A stretch of 64,000 nt of DNA, taken from Tenacibaculum lutimaris. Its GTDB lineage: Bacteria > Bacteroidota > Bacteroidia > Flavobacteriales > Flavobacteriaceae. Shown piece after piece: positions 61,942 to 64,000 of the stretch. Location of the stretch: assembly GCF_003610735.1 (NCBI RefSeq), contig NZ_RAQM01000006.1:270274-334273 (forward strand). Direction: 5' to 3'. Under the pieces are notes generated by a model, which worked only from the letters and a program-made list of their open reading frames with translations, did no database searches and was not told where the DNA came from. Numbering within the stretch: position 1 is the stretch's first letter; the number at the start of each line of letters is the position of its first letter. The translations under genes and the position numbers were made by a program.

Positions 61942-62020
61942 TTTTAAATTAATTAATAATGTCAAAAATATATTTTCAGTTATTGAAAACCCTTTTAAAC
62001 ACTAGGCTTGTGACGAAATG

Positions 62021-62818
62021 TTATGTATTTGTGGCTAAGAGTAATTCTTTTTTTATTGAAGTTTGTAAAGCTCTTGATACTGGTACACATGAATTAAAAC
62101 CAAGATCTATAAAAAGTTTTTTGTTTTCAGTTTTAAACTGTTTAAAATGTATTTGATTAATCAAAAATGAGCGATGTGTTTTTAATAAAAAAGGTAAAGA
62201 TTTTTCAATTTCTGAAAGTGTTTTTCGTATCAATTTTTTTTGAAGAATACCATTTTCTACATAATTTACTTCAATGTAATTATCAGATGATTGAATAAAA
62301 ATCAATTCTTTCGGGTTTATCGTTATCACCTCATATTTTCCATTTCCTTTAATTGTAATTTTATCTTCTAAAACAATTCTTTCCGAAAACTTTCCTAAAA
62401 CATACCTAGAGATCAACAAAAAAGGTAAAATAATCGCCAATGCTGGGAGGTAAACCTTCTTAAAATAATCGTAATATTCGTAAGTATGCGGTTCATTATT
62501 AACTATGAAATTTTTATAAAATAAAAAGTTTATCCAAAAACCAACAAAAATCATTACTAAGATAAAGATTAACTCATTTATATATACCCAACACTTTTGT
62601 TTTGAAACATAAATACTTTGATATCCTAAAGAAATACAATAACAAAGTCCTTGAATAGCCCCATAAATTGGTAAAAAGGTCATTTTCTCTGTGAGTGTAA
62701 ATCGATTAATATCAAAAGGTTCGGCAAAATATAAAAATAGAAATACCCATAAGCTAAGTGCAAATGAAATCCATAAATGGTCTTTAACATTTTTATCAAG
62801 TGGATATTTTTTCTTCAT
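62021..62818 (-). CDS. Membrane-bound LytTR transcription regulator
   Basis: The N-terminal 155 residues carry about four membrane helices (for example LWISFALSLWVFLFLYFAEP). The C-terminal 100 residues form a LytTR DNA-binding domain (INPKELIFIQSSDNYIEVNY, LPFLLKTHRSFLINQIHFKQ). No response-regulator receiver is present, so the membrane part may sense a signal directly. The ATG at 62818 follows TTG-initiated longer reading. The adjacent serine-hydrolase lipoprotein, 80 bases downstream, may be its target. Confidence 0.9.
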   Translation of the reverse strand: MKKKYPLDKNVKDHLWISFALSLWVFLFLYFAEPFDINRFTLTEKMTFLPIYGAIQGLCYCISLGYQSIYVSKQKCWVYINELIFILVMIFVGFWINFLFYKNFIVNNEPHTYEYYDYFKKVYLPALAIILPFLLISRYVLGKFSERIVLEDKITIKGNGKYEVITINPKELIFIQSSDNYIEVNYVENGILQKKLIRKTLSEIEKSLPFLLKTHRSFLINQIHFKQFKTENKKLFIDLGFNSCVPVSRALQTSIKKELLLATNT

Positions 62819-62838
62819 CAAGAATTTAATTCGAGAGT

Positions 62839-62868
62839 CAAATCTAGCAAACTTAGCTTAAAAATCAA
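62839..62868 (-). promoter_or_regulatory. Promoter region of the LytTR gene
   Basis: On the minus strand, TAGATTTG (62839-62846) is preceded at 19 bases by TTG (62866-62868). A second box, TAAGTTTG (62848-62855), overlaps this region. Confidence 0.55.
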
Positions 62869-62892
62869 GTTATCAATCGATTCCTTTTTCGT

Positions 62893-62900
62893 TATTTTTG
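62893..62900 (+). promoter_or_regulatory. -7 promoter box of tex
   Basis: TATTTTTG on the plus strand, 22 bases upstream of the TTG start. Confidence 0.6.
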
Positions 62901-62922
62901 TCCTATAAATTAACTTATTCTT

Positions 62923-64000
62923 TTGATACATTTTATAACCTCTCGCACCCAAATCTCTCAAAAATCAATTCAAAACACTATTGAACTGTTAAATGAAGAT
63001 TGCACTATTCCTTTTATAGCTCGTTACCGAAAAGAAAAAACGGGAAATTTAGATGAAGTTGAAATCGGTCAAATTGTACAATTCAAAGAACACTTTGAAG
63101 CCTTAGAAAAAAGAAAGGCAGCAATTTTAAAAACCATTGAAGAACAAGATGCCTTGACCGATGAGTTGAAGGCTAAAATTGAAAAAACTGAAGATTTAAC
63201 TACTTTAGAAGACATCTATCTTCCCTATAAAAAGAAACGTAAAACCAAAGCGGAAACGGCTCGTAAAAACGGATTAGAACCGTTGGCAAAAATGATTATG
63301 AGCCAGCGAGTAAACGATTTAGAATTTACCGCTTCAAAATACCTTTCAAGCAAAGTAGAACATATTGATGATGCTTTAGAAGGTGCTCGTCATATTATTG
63401 CGGAATGGATTAATGAGCGAACTGATGTTCGAAATAATATTCGTTATCAATTGGAACGTTTTGCTACGATTGCCACTAAAGTTGTAAAAACTAAAAAAGA
63501 AGACGAAGCTGCACAAAAATTTAAAGATTACTTTGATTGGGAAGAAAACCTAAGTCGCATTCCTTCTCACCGACTATTAGCTATTTTACGTGCCGAAAAA
63601 GAGGGGTATATTCGTGTTAAGATTAGTATTGATGACGAACGAGCACTTCAAAAAATAGAAGACAGAATTATTCGTTCACATAACGAATGTGCTGAACAAA
63701 TTGAACTGGCTATTTCTGATGCATACAAACGTTTGTTATTCCCTGCACTATCAAACGAAGCTTTATCCATTGCCAAAGAAAAAGCAGATGAAAATGCCAT
63801 TAAAGTATTTGCTAAAAACCTACAACAATTATTATTAGGTTCTCCTTTGGGTGAGAAACGAATTTTAGCTATCGACCCTGGATTTAGAACAGGATGTAAA
63901 ATAGTTTGCTTAAATGCTCAAGGCGATTTATTACATAACGAAACTATTTTTCCACACGCGCCACAACATCAGTCGAAAGAAGCAATGAACAAACTTAGCT
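62923..64000 (+). CDS. tex: Tex-family transcription accessory protein, N-terminal part (right edge cut)
   Basis: The frame runs to the last base without a stop: 359 complete codons. It contains the Tex N-terminal domain with LNEDCTIPFIARYRKEKTGN, then EDIYLPYKKKRKTKAETARK, and at the cut the YqgF-like core AIDPGFRTGCKIV. The missing part should include the helix-hairpin-helix and S1 RNA-binding domains. No ATG precedes the conserved region in frame; the TTG at 62923 (IHFITSRTQISQ follows) fits the known N-terminal position. The protein works in nucleic-acid metabolism and stress tolerance. Confidence 0.93.
   Translation, partial: MIHFITSRTQISQKSIQNTIELLNEDCTIPFIARYRKEKTGNLDEVEIGQIVQFKEHFEALEKRKAAILKTIEEQDALTDELKAKIEKTEDLTTLEDIYLPYKKKRKTKAETARKNGLEPLAKMIMSQRVNDLEFTASKYLSSKVEHIDDALEGARHIIAEWINERTDVRNNIRYQLERFATIATKVVKTKKEDEAAQKFKDYFDWEENLSRIPSHRLLAILRAEKEGYIRVKISIDDERALQKIEDRIIRSHNECAEQIELAISDAYKRLLFPALSNEALSIAKEKADENAIKVFAKNLQQLLLGSPLGEKRILAIDPGFRTGCKIVCLNAQGDLLHNETIFPHAPQHQSKEAMNKLS

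Noticed and set aside
1..64000. tRNA, rRNA or CRISPR features
   Set aside because: I looked through the gaps and saw no cloverleaf with anticodon context, no rRNA stretch and no spaced direct-repeat array. Short structured RNAs cannot be excluded without a covariance search.
1..64000. Insertion sequence, integrase or prophage
   Set aside because: No transposase, integrase or phage gene was seen, and base composition is even. The REP-like element at 7147-7199 is the only mobile-like mark.

Overview
The window looks like chromosomal core DNA of a marine member of the Flavobacteriaceae (Bacteroidota), probably a Tenacibaculum- or Polaribacter-like organism; the genus is an impression, not proven. 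The evidence is the strongly A+T-rich sequence, many TAnnTTTG -7 promoter boxes without obvious Shine-Dalgarno sites, TonB-dependent receptors with carboxypeptidase-regulatory-like N-termini, a type IX secretion plug protein, a complete Na+-translocating NADH:quinone reductase (NQR) operon, and the MoxR/Bat cluster. I see no rRNA, tRNA, CRISPR array, insertion sequence, prophage or integrase. Both edges cut genes: a CNNM/CBS protein at the left and tex at the right.

Layout. 1-5 kb: CBS-protein end, a TonB-dependent receptor, and two tandem periplasmic TonB-C-terminal-domain proteins. 5-9.6 kb: housekeeping genes (hflX, a uracil-DNA-glycosylase-like gene, a DEAD-box helicase coupled to a small unknown gene), a conserved unknown gene, and a 42-codon zinc-ribbon gene in the gap that follows. 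9.7-15.9 kb: nqrABCDEF, closed by a strong terminator. 16-18.8 kb: T9SS plug protein, apaG and a DUF3667 protein. 18.8-23.4 kb: a minus-strand group of two related exported proteins, a lipoprotein and an NRDE/TANGO2-like protein. 23.5-26.2 kb: pruA and glutaminase, both feeding glutamate metabolism. 26.3-31.7 kb: an unknown membrane protein, YceI, chromate transporter, second DEAD-box helicase, and an arsR-DUF6428-phosphatase group with two copies of one operator. 31.7-38 kb: rsmG, fatty-acid desaturase, aminotransferase, retropepsin-like protease, tatD, ogt, tadA and lpxH. 38-40.8 kb: a second TonB-dependent receptor.

40.9-49.6 kb holds moxR-DUF58-(BatD-like)-batA-batB-batC-batD-batE, a continuous plus-strand cluster of AAA+ ATPase, von Willebrand A, TPR and envelope proteins thought to act together in envelope or stress physiology. 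49.8-52.9 kb holds a SulP anion transporter followed by two beta-carbonic anhydrases, which suggests bicarbonate uptake and interconversion. 52.9-64 kb is mixed: cvpA, SDR, a TlpA-like thioredoxin, yraN, DUF2892, an exported S66 peptidase, metG, a 2OG-Fe(II) oxygenase, a serine-hydrolase lipoprotein, a membrane LytTR regulator, and tex.

Most genes are ordinary core genes. The least explained items are the paralogous exported pair with its lipoprotein neighbour (18.8-22.7 kb), the signal-peptide-bearing TonB-CTD pair (3.3-4.9 kb), the charged tail on NqrE, and the short zinc-ribbon gene. I did not find a clear new defence or mobile system. Many start codons were moved downstream from the longest open frame to an ATG supported by a promoter box or a signal peptide; a few genes (lpxH, the 49.3-kb gene, tex) appear to begin with TTG.
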